A stretch of DNA of 64,000 bases from Xiphias gladius. Its lineage: Eukaryota > Chordata > Actinopteri > Istiophoriformes > Xiphiidae. Under the pieces are notes generated by a model. It saw only the letters and a list, made by a program, of their open reading frames with translations, was not told the origin of the DNA and made no database searches. The stretch lies in NCBI RefSeq assembly GCF_016859285.1, contig NC_053413.1, forward strand, positions 18,929,501 to 18,993,500, in the 5' to 3' direction. This document shows positions 22,872-35,054 of the stretch, piece after piece (position 1 is the stretch's first letter; each line of letters begins with the position of its first letter). Position numbers and translations under genes: made by a program.

Positions 22872-25218
22872 CTAAACCCATATCTCCTTGCATCCTCCTC
22901 CCCCATCTCCCCTCAACCCCCATCTCTCTGGTGGGCAGTTCTTGGCACCGATCCTGAGTCGTAAACCCTCCTGGGTTGCCAGACTGTGTGTTGTTGAAAA
23001 CGTGAGGCCCTCCGTACCCCCTCCCCGTCTCTGCAGGGCAATCTTTAAAGGCAGCAAGGTGTGACGGCACAGACTGGCAGCTTGGCAGCCATGCCCGAGG
23101 ATACCAACACTCCGTCAGACGTGAACGGGCACCATCACATGGGCTCGCCTAACTAATACGCTCGCTGTAGATGTGCCTTTCTCATGCCTCATCTGTGCAT
23201 TCAGAGACAAAGGAATTCATTACTAAAATTTCACACGGCGTTGTTTTGTGATTTTTCTGGGATATAGTTAATTGAGAATTTCACACGAGCTAAGGTAACT
23301 GAGGGAGAGCTTATCCAAATGAGTTCGGAAAAGCTAATTACACTCAACTTGGCTGTATGTGCCCTTCATCTGGTTGGGCAGCGAAATACGGGAAAACTTA
23401 TTTTACGGAAGTTTGTGCAGCATATTTCTCTAACAATACGTTTTTCATTCTCGTCATGGATTTTTCATCCAATTTAGGTGCTACTGAACACTGTTCGGAA
23501 CAGACACTTCCCAGCAGGTTACTCACCAAACTGTAGAAACATACAGAAAACTGCTGCACCAGTAACATTGTCTTACCAACATAACAAGGAATGCAAAGCA
23601 AATGCTTTTGCACCTTTAACATAAGCAAGATGGTGCTCTGTCCCGAGATTTTCAGGACCAATTATCACATTTATTCAAGAAAGAAAAAAAACATAAAAAG
23701 CATCACCTGACATAAAAACTTGTGATATTCAGCATACTTTTTTCCCTTTGCTTCTGTGATACTTTCATCTACACTTTTTATGCAGACATATGTGTGACAC
23801 TTGAGGCTGTTATCATAGCTGGAAGTGTGAAAGAGAATTGTTGCAGTAATATGCTGCTCTTGAGTGTTGTGACAGGAAAATGCTTTTCAGATACAGAATT
23901 GGCATTTTCAAGTCTCGTCTGACACAACAGTGTTTGTTTTCCATACTGATAACAGCGAGGCCAGGTTTGCACATTATTTACTCCAGAAATGCTTTGATGG
24001 ATTCTTTGGAGAATAAGTTGTGTGATAAATTAAATCCTTTGCTTATTGGAAGACTTATCGCATTTTTAATGACATGTTTTACTTATAAAAAAATCTCATT
24101 CATTGTGTTGTCTGACCCTCTTCATTTTGAAGCTTCCACTGAAGCAAGACGAATACGAAACACAAATGGACCATTAAACTGACCTTCAAACTGGGCCCTA
24201 TGAAAATCAAATGGCTGTCCCCACACTGATGGTGAATTTACACAACTGCAGCTTTTTTCCCTCCAGTGAAAAATATGAAAAATAAACATCAGATGCTCGT
24301 TTTCATGATCCCCCTTTTTGAAGTAAAAACAACTCTCGCAGCTCGAGTGAATAAATCTATAAAAGCTTCGATCACAGAACATGAAAGGAGGGTTTGCGTG
24401 GATGGAAACAGCACCTCTCCCCTGCGAACTTGTTTTTCTGGCGCGCTGATGTGATTGTTGCGTTTCAATAATAGCTGCAGCACATTATTGTTAAAACTTG
24501 TCGTCTGATCCCTGGCTAAGCCAAACACACACAGGCCCACGCACACGCACACACACAGTCCTGTTTTATCAGAGACATGTATGAAAATAAAACAACACCT
24601 GGATTTGCCATGAAGGGATGAGGATCATGCCTTCCAGGTGGATCTGCAGTTTTTCTGTCTGTGGAGTCTGTTGTTTCCACAAACATTAACAGAAACGCAC
24701 ATTTCCCACATTAGCTACAGAACTTGGCCAAGTCCATCAGAAAATAAAATCTTGTAACTTCTTTGTATCTCTTCTTTTGAGGTAGAGGGAGGCCTTATTT
24801 GACGATGGCACCGTTTGATGGTGCAATTGATGGGAAAGTTCTGAAGAAAGTCCCAAAGCCTCAGAGGAATTTGATTACCTCCATCCATTATCTGCACAGT
24901 GAGCAATCGCAAGGCTCACCATCTGTCATCCGTTTCATTTGCATCGTCAACACCTGCCCTGCCTGTTTATGCCTTCACATTTTTTAGAAGCTGCCTTTCA
25001 TGGCAGGGAAAAATGTTGACTTTTCCTTCTAAATACATTAATTCCACAAGTTCAAAGAACATATTGATCGCAAACAACTTGGTTTATGTCTAATAGAATT
25101 TGGAAACTCTCCGTTTTATTGCTAGAGATTAAAAAAAAAAGAAAAAAGATTCCAGCTGGTTTCACAGCTCAGTGAGCAATTAAGTGTGTCGTGTTAAAGA
25201 TAAACTGATGTAAGATAA

Positions 25219-25250
<32 letters not shown>
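25219..25250. repeat. (GATA)n microsatellite
   Basis: About eight perfect GATA/TAGA units. Confidence 0.95.
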
Positions 25251-25534
25251 CTCACTCAATTTCCATATCACACCACTTCCTCCTGTTTGTTACCAACAAA
25301 TTATGCTGCATACACTCCCTCTTCTCTCCCTCCTTCCCTCGCTCCCTCCTCGATCCTCCCCCATCCATCCATCCCGTCTCCCATATCCCCAGGTGGTGTC
25401 GACGGCTCCGGGGCCCATTAGCGACAGAATTCCTGCCTCCAGCAGGCCATGCGTGTCCCGAGTGACACATTTTTGGACCAGCACCAAGAATCCAACCCTC
25501 TGCAGACAGCTCACTTCCCTCTGCAGTCACCACA

Positions 25535-25560
25535 GTGTGTGTGTGTGTGTGTGTGTGTGC

Positions 25561-25597
<37 letters not shown>

Positions 25598-25619
25598 TTG
25601 TTTGTGTGTGTGTGTTATT

Positions 25620-25661
<42 letters not shown>

Positions 25662-25672
25662 GGAGAGAGAGA
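25535..25672. repeat. Compound (GT)n(GA)n microsatellite
   Basis: GT runs at 25535-25594 are interrupted by GCGTGCGT, followed by (GA)n at 25618-25672 with a few GG interruptions. Confidence 0.95.
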
Positions 25673-26409
25673 GGCCTTGCAAACACAGCATGAGTCCCAC
25701 AGGAAATGCTTGAAAGGCAGTTTGGGCCAGATTGGTGATGGCGCAGAATGGACCAGAATACTAAAAAGAAACGCAAAGATATTCTACAGTAGACAGATCA
25801 TACATCGATAAGACAAGTCTCCTGCCAGGTCTGGACATTTGTTACAGTTGTAACCACCACTAAAATCTTCCATCGTGCATCTGCGTGTCTTACAGCTGCT
25901 TAGAAGTATTCCCTTTCATGGAAAAATTGAAATGGATTTTGCCGATGCACATTGTTGTTTGTCGATGGCCCTTGCCAGCTGATGCTTGTGTACCAAAGGG
26001 AGGAGAACTACTTCAAAATGAGATTTTTCTTCATTTTTTGCATGCATTCACTACGGTGAAAGGTTCCACCGTAGTGAATACCTCATCTGAACTGATCTAC
26101 ACAAGTGATATTTGATGGTCGATCAAGGTTCTTATTAATCATAAAGAGGGGTGATTATGAAACAAGTTAAGAAAGAGCAGTAAGACCTTTTAGTATAGAT
26201 ATTATGAATGGATTCTTTCTCCATACTAATAGATAGTTAATTATGTACTTAATGACTCCTCACAAAGCGCTATATAATTAGTCTAGATGAGCCGAGAAAG
26301 TTCCTACTTGTTCTTACATGTTTAATGTTGGTGATTTCTCATTTCCAAATGGGAATGTGGGTGATGGTGGTGTAACATTAGTCTCTGCGGGGCTCCAGAA
26401 AGGTACTAA

Positions 26410-26448
<39 letters not shown>
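26410..26448. repeat. (ATCT)n microsatellite
   Basis: Nearly ten perfect ATCT units. This is the opposite-strand form of the GATA tract at 25219. Confidence 0.95.
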
Positions 26449-27264
26449 GAAATGAAACACTTCACAATCTGCAGCAATGAATAGAGCAAAAATAGAGTAT
26501 CCCATTTCTAGACATAATCCAAGCTTTCCACACTCGGTGTGTTCTTGGAAATTGTGGAGTGACAGTTTTTACACTGCACAGCACAATAGTTCATTTGCCC
26601 TGCAAAAGATATGTCACTTACTCCGAAAATTTAACCCATGACTCAAATGTAAGTATATTCACCAACACGTGCATCACCGCCACCACCAATGAAATGTCCC
26701 TTTGTTAAGCTTAAGTCAAATGACTAATGCCTGTCGTGTAAATGGTCTCGAAATAACAGATCATGATTTGCTCCTGTAAACTAAATTTGAATTGGATTTA
26801 CTGACACTCCATCAGTCATCCAAGTTTTTTAAGACGATGCCAGTTTTCTGAGATTACTGTACGGAAACAGTTCAAGGTGAAAGGTTGTGACAGTTGGTTT
26901 TAATATTTTTTGCATGTGAGGATTTACACAATTAGCATGCCGATGAACACATCTGAGAATAACACAGTTCATTAGAAAAGCATAGTTTGATCCATTTTGA
27001 CTACAGATCCACACACAAAGCATCACTGGATTATTTGAAAATATTTTACTGATACATTTGGATTATGTGTCAAAGCAACAACAACAAAAAAACGCATAAA
27101 GTGAGCTGTGGACTTGAGAACTGAACACAGTGTTTTGAGACAATTGGTTGTACCCAGGACACTGAGAAAAGTAGTTGTGAACCATAAAGTGTCCATGGAT
27201 ATGATGCAAGATAAACTTATAATAAGTTGTCTAACAAACAGGAGGAAGTGGTGGGATATGGAAA

Positions 27265-27418
27265 TCGATTGATCTATCTATCTATCTATCTATCTGTCTA
27301 TCTGTCTGTCTGTCTGTCTATCTATTTGTCTGTCTGTCTGTCTATCTATCTGTCTGTCTGTCTGTCTATCTGTCTGTCTATCTATTTGTCTGTCAGTCTG
27401 TCTATCTGTCTCTGTGTC
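27265..27418. repeat. Mixed (TCTA)n/(TCTG)n tract
   Basis: About 150 bp of TCTA and TCTG units in changing order. The leucine/serine/isoleucine-rich reading frame across it is an artefact. Confidence 0.95.
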
Positions 27419-27622
27419 TAACATACACCGCAGTGGAGTCATGACTACCAGATGCTCACATTCACAGTCAAGGGATTTGAAACCACCTCACCCAGTGGCA
27501 CAGTCTGCCCTGAAATAGGGTGTTGCTGGGGTGTCAGAGGATCACACCCCTTTATGCTTCCCACCTGCTCCAAAACCCACCCTATACTGTCTCATGTTGT
27601 AGCCGCACACACTCTCTCACAC

Positions 27623-27626
<4 letters not shown>

Positions 27627-27684
<58 letters not shown>
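27627..27684. repeat. (CA)n microsatellite
   Basis: A near-perfect CA run of almost 60 bp. Confidence 0.96.
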
Positions 27685-27687
<3 letters not shown>

Positions 27688-28197
27688 TAACATACACCCA
27701 GCCAGAGTACCCCTATAGACAAAGAGCACAAAGCACAAAGGTGATGTAGTGACAGATGCTCCTGTTACATACTTAGCATATCTCCTCCTCCAAAATAGTG
27801 CAATTGCAGGAGTTGGTCTGCCGCTCTCACTCCATGGAAATCATCAGTGCTACTATTCGTAACTCATTAATTTCCACTTTATCTGACAGATAAAAGCAGC
27901 TCTTAAACCACAATCCTTCACCCAATATTTATCTAATCTTACCAAATATTATAATTAATGCCTCCGTCTCTCCTCTCTCCTCCAGGCCAATGTATTCCCC
28001 CGCAGCTCTCCCTCCCTCCCTTCCTGTCTAACCTTTCAGTGCCAAGTTCACAGATAGAGAGAAAGTACTTCCTGTGAGAGGCCGGGCCGGCTGCCAGAGA
28101 GACTGATCCACCAATCTGACACGTTAATGAGATCCTGGCCCATAGTACTGTAGTGTCAGGCCTCCTCCACTGCAGCATCAGCCCTGTCGTGACCTGC

Positions 28198-28198
<1 letters not shown>

Positions 28199-28253
<55 letters not shown>
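28199..28253. repeat. (CA)n microsatellite
   Basis: A CA run ending in CGCGCG. Confidence 0.96.
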
Positions 28254-28254
<1 letters not shown>

Positions 28255-28329
28255 GCGTCTCTACTCACATGTGTAATTTTTTCACACATGCACCCACAGA
28301 AATACAAGCACAAATGCCACTCTCCCCCC

Positions 28330-28369
28330 ACACACACAGATACACTCATACACACACACACACACACAG

Positions 28370-28434
<65 letters not shown>

Positions 28435-28450
28435 CTCTCACACACACACT
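28330..28450. repeat. Interrupted (CA)n tract
   Basis: CA runs broken by GATA and CTCTCTCT. This is the third long CA tract within 850 bp. Confidence 0.95.
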
Positions 28451-30600
28451 TTGAGAGGGGGGTTCAGCTCCTTAAATCTGTCTAATTAAAACACCAAATC
28501 CCTCTACTCCCCTCACCCACCAACCCAATCCTCGCTTCCCAGCAACACACACACACACACGCTCGCACCCCCACCCTCCTCCATCCCCACTGCCACCACC
28601 CTCGATTCCGCAGGAGAAATGATTATTAGGAATTTAATGGGGGAACGTTTCCCATCCCACACCATCTGGGGCTTGGGAATGGCACAAAATTTGAGGATGC
28701 TTGCCGACGTGGCGGGGAACATTATTTTCATTTTTCTTGACTGGTGCTCAGATTTTCAGACATTGCAGGAAAAAGGCTCCTGATTACAATAAATTATCAT
28801 ATTAAATTGCAAAAATAAAATACAAAGACGAATTTGTGTTTGTTTGTCTATATTGAGTGATTGCACAAAACTTTTCCGAACTTCTGAGCGGATTCTCGTC
28901 ATTCTGCAACTTATTCCTATAGAAACACAGTCTTTGTTTTGCAATAATTATGACACCATGTCTCGGATTGCAAATGCACCTCTATACGATATATATCCAT
29001 TCCTGTCCTTCACCTCCCACACAGAGCTGGGCCATATGCTCCCTCTCTCTGTCTCTCTCTCTCTCCCTATACTTTTTTCCCCCTCTCGCGCTTGTTCTCT
29101 CTCCACCCAGCTTAATGAGCTGCATGAATGTAGGGGTACGTGTACACTTTTGACCCAGTGCTAAACTGCTGCACGCCGCCCCGTGGATCCTATGGGTCTG
29201 AAACAACCCCCCCCCCCCTCCTCCTCCTCCTCTCCCCCACCTCACCCTTGTGAGCCTCCACGCAAGGCCCCAAGAGGGATTCTAACACCAAAACACACAC
29301 ATGCATAGGCCTACATATGTTTACATGCACACAGCCGGGAAGAAAAAGCATTAAGACTGACAAGGTGAGAATCTTAGTTAACGGGACAAATAGGGCTGGG
29401 TGGTGGCTCGAAGGATGGGGGGATAAAGAGGTGCTTTAAGGGCCCCAGAGGGATCCGCAGCAACCTGGTCCTCTAATTTTATGATTAGACAGAGGAAGAG
29501 AAGGATGAGTGAGGGAATGAAGACAGTAAAACAAGCCTTGTCTCAAAAAAAAAAAAAAAAATCCCAGTGTTTGCAATTTTCTCATAAGAAAAACATTTCC
29601 TAGATCAGCTGAATGTCCCAAATATTCCTTTCTTGATTGCTGGATACACAAATCACCAAAAGCAACATTTATTTCATAATCAAAATGAGACAAATTCCAA
29701 CAGAGTCTGAAATCATTTGCAGTTGCGTAGACTGAAGAGTTGGAAAAAAAGGTGGAATCTACGCTTGTTTGTGTGATCTCCACTGAATAAGCAGCTAAAA
29801 ACGGATCCATGTTTCCTACCAGAAGCTTCCACCAGGCATTCGTTGATGCCTCTGATTTTCTTCTTTGTCAGTCTTTTGATGCAGCCATTACATTTGGCCT
29901 AATTTTATATGTTTGCCAAGATTTGATCTTCATTTCATTTGTATCTGTAAATACAGTGTAACCAGATATGATGAGAGTAATGTAACATTACATCACAGTG
30001 TCACAGCCCTGAAATGACTCTCCCAGTAAACTACAGAGAGCAGCGCGACTTGAGGATGATTTTCAACTCCAAATCTGTCGGATTTTTTCTCACGAGTTGA
30101 TCTTTTTACAAAACAATATTAATCAATACTTAAAGTTGACTTGTCTCTTTCCAAGTAAACGAGTTCGTTCTGGTCGCAGCTGCAGCAAAGCCATGGCAGT
30201 AAATTATTGCCCACCCTGGAAATATTGCTATTGGGGGTTTCTGAGTAGTCAAATGTAATTTGATTGGCACGTTTCTTCCTCTTGTTAAGGTGAGCTTGCT
30301 TTTCTAAACAAATATCAGACTGGTCAGACCCCTGCTTTATCTAAATAAAATTACAAACAGGTTGTCAGTGTCTTTACAGGCAGGCAACATTATTACTCTG
30401 TCAGGGTCTTAGAGGTCTTTAAGGTGACTGCGATGCTGCATGTTTTTACTGACACACGTGGCTGCACCTTTACTGCCAGAGATCAACGCAGCACTTTAAC
30501 GTCAAAAATACGGATTTTGCTCCGATGTAGTTTTAAGAAGGACTGATGAATCGGAGATTCCATTTCTTTTTTTGTAACTTAGATAAGAGCATAGGCACTT
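28450..30600. other. Intergenic DNA 3' of NEUROD6, no recognised gene
   Basis: It holds pyrimidine-rich and C-rich patches (CT run at 29042-29066, about a dozen C at 29207-29218) and a poly-A at 29547-29563. I saw no credible exon. Confidence 0.5.
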
Positions 30601-30681
30601 TAGTCAAACGTTTAAACGACCAGCATCAGCCTGACAAACGGTGTACCGGGCCTTAATACTGCAAAAAAAAGGAGCGTGAAC

Positions 30682-30683
<2 letters not shown>

Positions 30684-30747
<64 letters not shown>
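30684..30747. repeat. (GT)n microsatellite
   Basis: About 31 perfect GT units, just before the CpG-dense segment. Confidence 0.97.
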
Positions 30748-30749
<2 letters not shown>

Positions 30750-30774
30750 TTTTAACAGTGGCTAAAAAAAATTG

Positions 30775-31420
30775 ACGGCGCGGAATGACTGTATGTATAA
30801 AGCAGATCCTCCAGCCGATGATCACACGCGGAAACCTCAACGATATAAGCACAAATAAACGACTTTTTCCCCACGTAATTCCGTCGCTCGACCTCGCTCG
30901 CTCTGACTATATGAAACGATTTAATACGGCCCGTTTCTCTGGCTCCTCTGACCCGTTAAAACATCCCGCGAGTGACAGGGAAGACGCGGCTTTAGCCTTC
31001 GTTACATTTCACACGCGGTGCTCACAGTCAGACACAGGCCCGGGAAGCAGAGTCGCAGGGCTCCTAAAAAAAAACACGGAGAGAAAGAAACGGGGGGGTG
31101 ATCGCCTTCCCCTCCAAGCAGCGAATCCGTTGGGATTGCCCGTACCACCCCTCTCCGGTAACTGGGAGGACTGGGATCAAGTGTCTGGGCTCCCTGGCTG
31201 GCGTCCAACGCCTCGTGGGCATTTCTGACACAAATCAACCACCTGATCAACTGGAAATTGCGTCAAATTATTTCGGCAATCCTCTCCCGGATGAGGCTTT
31301 TCAAAACTCTGCACGACAGCTGCCTGACGTTCCTACAGCGCTGTATTCTAACATCGGCTGTCTGATTGAAAAGTTAAAACATCGGTGTCGACATAGGAAA
31401 AGAATTGGGTTTGATTGAAA
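30775..31420 (+). promoter_or_regulatory. CpG-dense segment with a TATA-like box, function unknown
   Basis: CpG is frequent across about 600 bp (for example CACACGCGGAAAC, CCGTCGCTCGACCTCGCTCG, CCCGCGAGTGACAGG), in contrast to AT-rich flanks. TATAAAG at 30796-30802 lies at its left end on the plus strand. Two overlapping plus-strand open frames (30785-31228 and 31098-31418) match no family I recognise. It could be a promoter of an unannotated transcript, an enhancer or CpG island of NEUROD6, or the exon of a non-coding RNA. Confidence 0.4.
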
Positions 31421-31821
31421 TGTCTGTCTATGGTTTGAAACCTCGACATATTGTGGTAAAATTCGGGATATTCCTCATCTTTATGCTGCTTCGACACTGT
31501 GCTGGTTTACCACGGGCCTCCGAGGCACTGTGTCACCGCAGCCTCGGAGGTTGCACAAGATTTTCACACGATTCCATTTCTGAGAAAATAAACAAACAAA
31601 TAAATAAATAAAATTACGCCCGGGGCTCTTCTACCTTGATTGATTTTTCTAACAATTTTTTTTTTTTTTTATTATTGCCGTCTGCTGTCGATCATTTCCA
31701 CAGAAAGCTGAGGAGCAGCCTCTTCAGTTTATTGCGACAAACACATCACAAAACATAAACACATTACTTCACGAATATTTCGATCCATAACGAGTTTTCT
31801 GGGAGTGCGGTGTGTGAGTTT

Positions 31822-31826
<5 letters not shown>

Positions 31827-31907
<81 letters not shown>

Positions 31908-31914
31908 GTGTGTC
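31827..31914. repeat. (GT)n microsatellite
   Basis: More than 40 GT units, among the longest runs in the window. Confidence 0.97.
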
Positions 31915-33389
31915 AGATCCGTAACTGCAGAAGTAAATTAGAGATATCATCCAATAACCATTCATCATTCGGGTAAAGTTACAAAATCAACAGGATTTAT
32001 GAGAGTACAGTCACCAGCATTGTGCAGAAACACACGAAGTGCATCACAGTTGCTCCTCGGCGGGAACAAGGAAGTGTAAAAAGTTCACGTCAAACTTTCG
32101 AAAACTTTCATTTCGTTGCATATTGATGGTCGTCATCTCTCTCTTTTTTTTTAAGGCATGTTAATCGGATTCGTATCGTTTCCGAAACATTTTGTTCACC
32201 TCACACAAAATGATTTTCCTTCCAGTGCTCGACTCTCAGCTGCAGCGAAATATACAACAATGAAACATAAACAAACTTGAGATGTCAATGGAAATTCACA
32301 TAAAAGGGTAACACCGTTGAATTTTACAATATCGTTTTATAATATATTATGCACATTCAAATTGACGGACTTAAATAAGCTTAAATAAATAAATACAGTA
32401 ATAATTTTACATTCACCTCGTTACCACACTATTTACTCCAAATACAAATGCATGTCATTTTTTTCAGTTTTTTTCCCCATAACTTCCTGCCTTTACAGGA
32501 CCAATTCGGATGACATCATCAGCAGGTCTCCTCAACGCATGCACGTCTCCAAATTGGCCTTTTTCCTATAATTAATTTTGCGTAATTGTCATCATTGTAA
32601 CTAGATATTTGATTATGAGAAACGCCTTGCGAGGGGGAATAGACATATATATATTTTTGTCGAAGCAAAGATTGCATTTGGCTGTCTTGCATAGCTCAAT
32701 TGACCTTTATTGCTTACAGACTGAATTTCTCACGTCCAATCGTGTCTCAGCAAACTTCAGTGATGAAGTGAAACCCCTTTAGATTCTTCTTCCCCGGTTG
32801 TTTGATTCAACTGATTTTTGTTTCGCCACGGAAGTCATTTGAATGACTGAAAATAAATTGTCCACCGTATCAGTTAAACCACATCGTTGCCGTCATCTGC
32901 AGTGCTGCCATTAACAAACAAATATAAATATGCTAATACTCTGTGGCTGTAAACTGTTCGCTCAAAACCTGCATCTTTAACAAATTACTCTACAACTGAG
33001 CCGTAGTGGCTTTTCATTGAAATCCGATATGTGGCAATGAGCCATTAAATCGTAATTTTCTTAAAACGAATCAGAAGATCTCCCTTCAGATCGAGGTCAT
33101 TTCATTCGCTTCCAAATAACCTTCCTGTGGTGTCTTTTTTTCCTGCCTCACATCGACCCAAATTTATTGGACCAAGAATTGAGACCAAGTGAAGTCGTCA
33201 TATATAATTTGCAGGCTTTTACCGTGTTTCAAAGAAAAATAAGACTGAATATTTAAAGCAAAATGACTTGTTAAAATGGGCATTTTTGCAGTGCATCAGC
33301 TTGTCTGGAGTCCATTTCGTTCCACTCTCGACATCTGCGGGGGGAAATTGCATCGCTTTATGAAACTTGAACTTTGTCCAGCTGATTGA
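31915..33389 (-). other. AT-rich sequence 3' of NEUROD6, probable 3' UTR and flank
   Basis: No gene is seen. Minus-strand AATAAA signals (TTTATT on the plus strand) occur at about 33173-33178 (some 215 bp after the NEUROD6 stop) and about 32706-32711. The 3' UTR probably ends at one of them, but the sequence alone cannot choose. Confidence 0.4.
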
Positions 33390-34394
33390 TTAATTGTGGA
33401 AGGAGCCATTAACTTCCCCTTGTGCTTGGAAGGACTGGCTGCGGACGTGCAGATCGTAGGGGAAACGGGCCTCTGGGGAGACTCGGTACATGGAGCTGTG
33501 CGCAAGAGCCGTGCGCCCCGGCGCACTGCAGTAGCGCATGCCATAGTGGCTGCTTTTGCCGTAGTCTGGCGGATCCTCGTGTTTCAGGGAGAAAATCCCG
33601 TTAAAGTTCATCGGGGGGCTCAGCTGGCCGTCGAAATGCGGGCTCCCGCTCTCCGGGGACGGGTTCTCGTAGTAGGGCTCGTAGGCGCCGCTGTAGCTGT
33701 AGTGTCGGAAGGGTTTGGCGCTGCTGTCCAAGCTGCCGCCGCTGTGGCCGGGGGGCGTGTTCATGTCCGAGCCGGGGTACGAGTACATGGCGTCGTAGGG
33801 CGATCTGCCAGAGAACATGACCTCCCCGTTGTGGTCAGTGAGGAAATTTCTCGCGTTCAGCTGCAAACAACCGGCCACCAAGTTGGTTGTGGGCTGAGAT
33901 AATCCTTTGCACAAAGTCTGTACGAAGGCGAGGAGGTCCGGTCTCTTCCCTGCGCTCAGAGTCTCTGACAGGGCCCAGATGTAGTTTTTAGCCAGTCTGA
34001 GGGTCTCAATCTTGGACAGTTTTTGAGTTTTGGAGTAGCACGGCACAACTTTGCGCAGGCTCTCCAGCGCGGCGTTTAAGCCGTGCATCCTGCTGCGCTC
34101 CCGGGCGTTGGCTTCCTGGCGCCGTAGTTTGGCCCTGTCCATCTGCTCCTTGCCGGGCTTCTTTTTCCGGGGGCCTCGCTTTTTTGGAAGCCCGTTCTCA
34201 TCCTGGTCGTCCTCCCTTTCGTCCTCCTCTCGCTCGGACATGTCGTCCTCGGCCTCCCTCATGTCTGCGTGGGACCTGTCTGGGTTGTGTGGTCGCTCCT
34301 GCTCCAGGCTCTCAGGTAAGCTTTCACGGGGATAATTGGCACCGAACCGCGGCTCACACATCATATGAGGTTCCTCGAAGGGCAGCGTCAACAT
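33390..34394 (-). CDS. neurod6: NEUROD6, neuronal bHLH transcription factor
   Basis: An intact single coding exon of 334 residues. I chose the ATG at 34394 because MLTLPF is the NEUROD6 start and a splice acceptor (TCTCGCAG, ending at 34401) lies six bases upstream; the frame continues further 5' only through that intron. Features in order: acidic region (47-67), basic [13 protein letters not shown] (71-80), bHLH (about 92-144: [20 protein letters not shown] then [20 protein letters not shown]), the NeuroD-family block [18 protein letters not shown] and [10 protein letters not shown], and a C-terminus with NGIFSLK, FPYDLH and final FHN. The basic region reads ARERSRM, whereas mammalian NEUROD6 has ARERNRM; I recall Ser in the zebrafish neurod6 copies too. 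The protein pairs with E-proteins at CANNTG boxes and acts in differentiating forebrain neurons. PDE1C follows on the same strand, as in human 7p14.3. Teleosts often have two neurod6 copies, and I cannot say which this is. Confidence 0.94.
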   Translation of the reverse strand: MLTLPFEEPHMMCEPRFGANYPRESLPESLEQERPHNPDRSHADMREAEDDMSEREEDEREDDQDENGLPKKRGPRKKKPGKEQMDRAKLRRQEANARERSRMHGLNAALESLRKVVPCYSKTQKLSKIETLRLAKNYIWALSETLSAGKRPDLLAFVQTLCKGLSQPTTNLVAGCLQLNARNFLTDHNGEVMFSGRSPYDAMYSYPGSDMNTPPGHSGGSLDSSAKPFRHYSYSGAYEPYYENPSPESGSPHFDGQLSPPMNFNGIFSLKHEDPPDYGKSSHYGMRYCSAPGRTALAHSSMYRVSPEARFPYDLHVRSQSFQAQGEVNGSFHN

Positions 34395-34478
34395 TATTTC
34401 CTGCGAGATCAAAGCGAAAACATGAACTATAAGTGCAGAGTACATGCCGACGTCTTTGGAAGGTTGTCAGTTAATTAC

Positions 34479-34692
34479 CTTGTGAATGAATCCTCCCAAG
34501 GGGAAGAGGAACAAACCGGCACGCAAGGCCAATGTCACAGCTCGCTATCTTTTCAAAGACACTCAACTTCATTGTCTTTGGACTTGTGAAAAAACAACCT
34601 TGGTTTAAGCCTTTTATTACATTTTGTTATTTTTTGATGTAACATTGTAATTGTCTAGTTTGGTATTTTGTTTTTTTTGTTTAGTTGTTTAG
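34479..34692 (-). other. Putative NEUROD6 non-coding first exon and 78-bp 5' UTR intron
   Basis: A donor CACAAG|GTAATT at 34479/34478 on the minus strand pairs with the acceptor ending at 34401, giving an intron of 78 bp (34478-34401), a typical small teleost intron. A TATATA at 34721-34726 would place transcription start near 34692. NeuroD-family genes commonly have one non-coding 5' exon, which supports this model, but no transcript evidence is available. Confidence 0.4.
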
Positions 34693-34919
34693 TTGTTTTA
34701 AACAGAACTGCAGATCATTCTATATACATTTTTAAGTATGGATTTAACTCTGAAGCAAATCCCATTAGGGGTCAGCAAACGCAGAGACAATATAATACAA
34801 ATGCTACTAACCTCTGGTCAGCGTGCACCTTGCATGATCCCAAATATCTCCTCTGAATCTGCGCTGCAGCTTCTTGTCTTGCAAAAACCGCAAATTAAAG
34901 CCGCGCACCCTCTTTTCTC

Positions 34920-35016
34920 TGCCTCGCTGTATTCTGCTCTTCCTTCTCCTCTCCCTCTCCCTCTCTCTCTGTCTCTCTCTCCCTCTCTGCCTGTCTCTTC
35001 CCTTTCCCTCTCTCTT
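34920..35016. repeat. CT/GA-rich low-complexity tract
   Basis: Pyrimidine-rich on the plus strand (CTCTCCCTCTCCCTCTCTCT and similar), about 300 bp upstream of the putative NEUROD6 start site. Confidence 0.8.
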
Positions 35017-35054
35017 TGAGGAATGACACTCATGCCAACAGCGGGTACCCATGC

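Noticed and set aside
22379-23070. Long His/Thr- and Cys/Val-rich minus-strand open frames
   Set aside because: They are translations of (CA)n/(GT)n microsatellites and their flanks; no domain or splice context.
27227-27421. Leucine/serine/tyrosine-rich 'membrane' frame
   Set aside because: It is the TCTA/TCTG tetranucleotide tract read in frame.
27939-28485. Open frames of 110-168 codons on both strands
   Set aside because: Again mostly CA/GT repeat translation (His-Thr or Cys-Val runs).
30785-31418. Plus-strand open frames in the CpG-dense segment as a protein gene
   Set aside because: No recognisable domain and frames overlap each other; kept only as a possible transcript or regulatory element.
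33396-33902. 168-codon plus-strand frame opposite NEUROD6
   Set aside because: A shadow of the GC-rich NEUROD6 coding strand; no independent support.
34395-34445. N-terminal extension of NEUROD6 ([10 protein letters not shown]...)
   Set aside because: It reads through an intron acceptor directly upstream of the conserved MLTLPF start.
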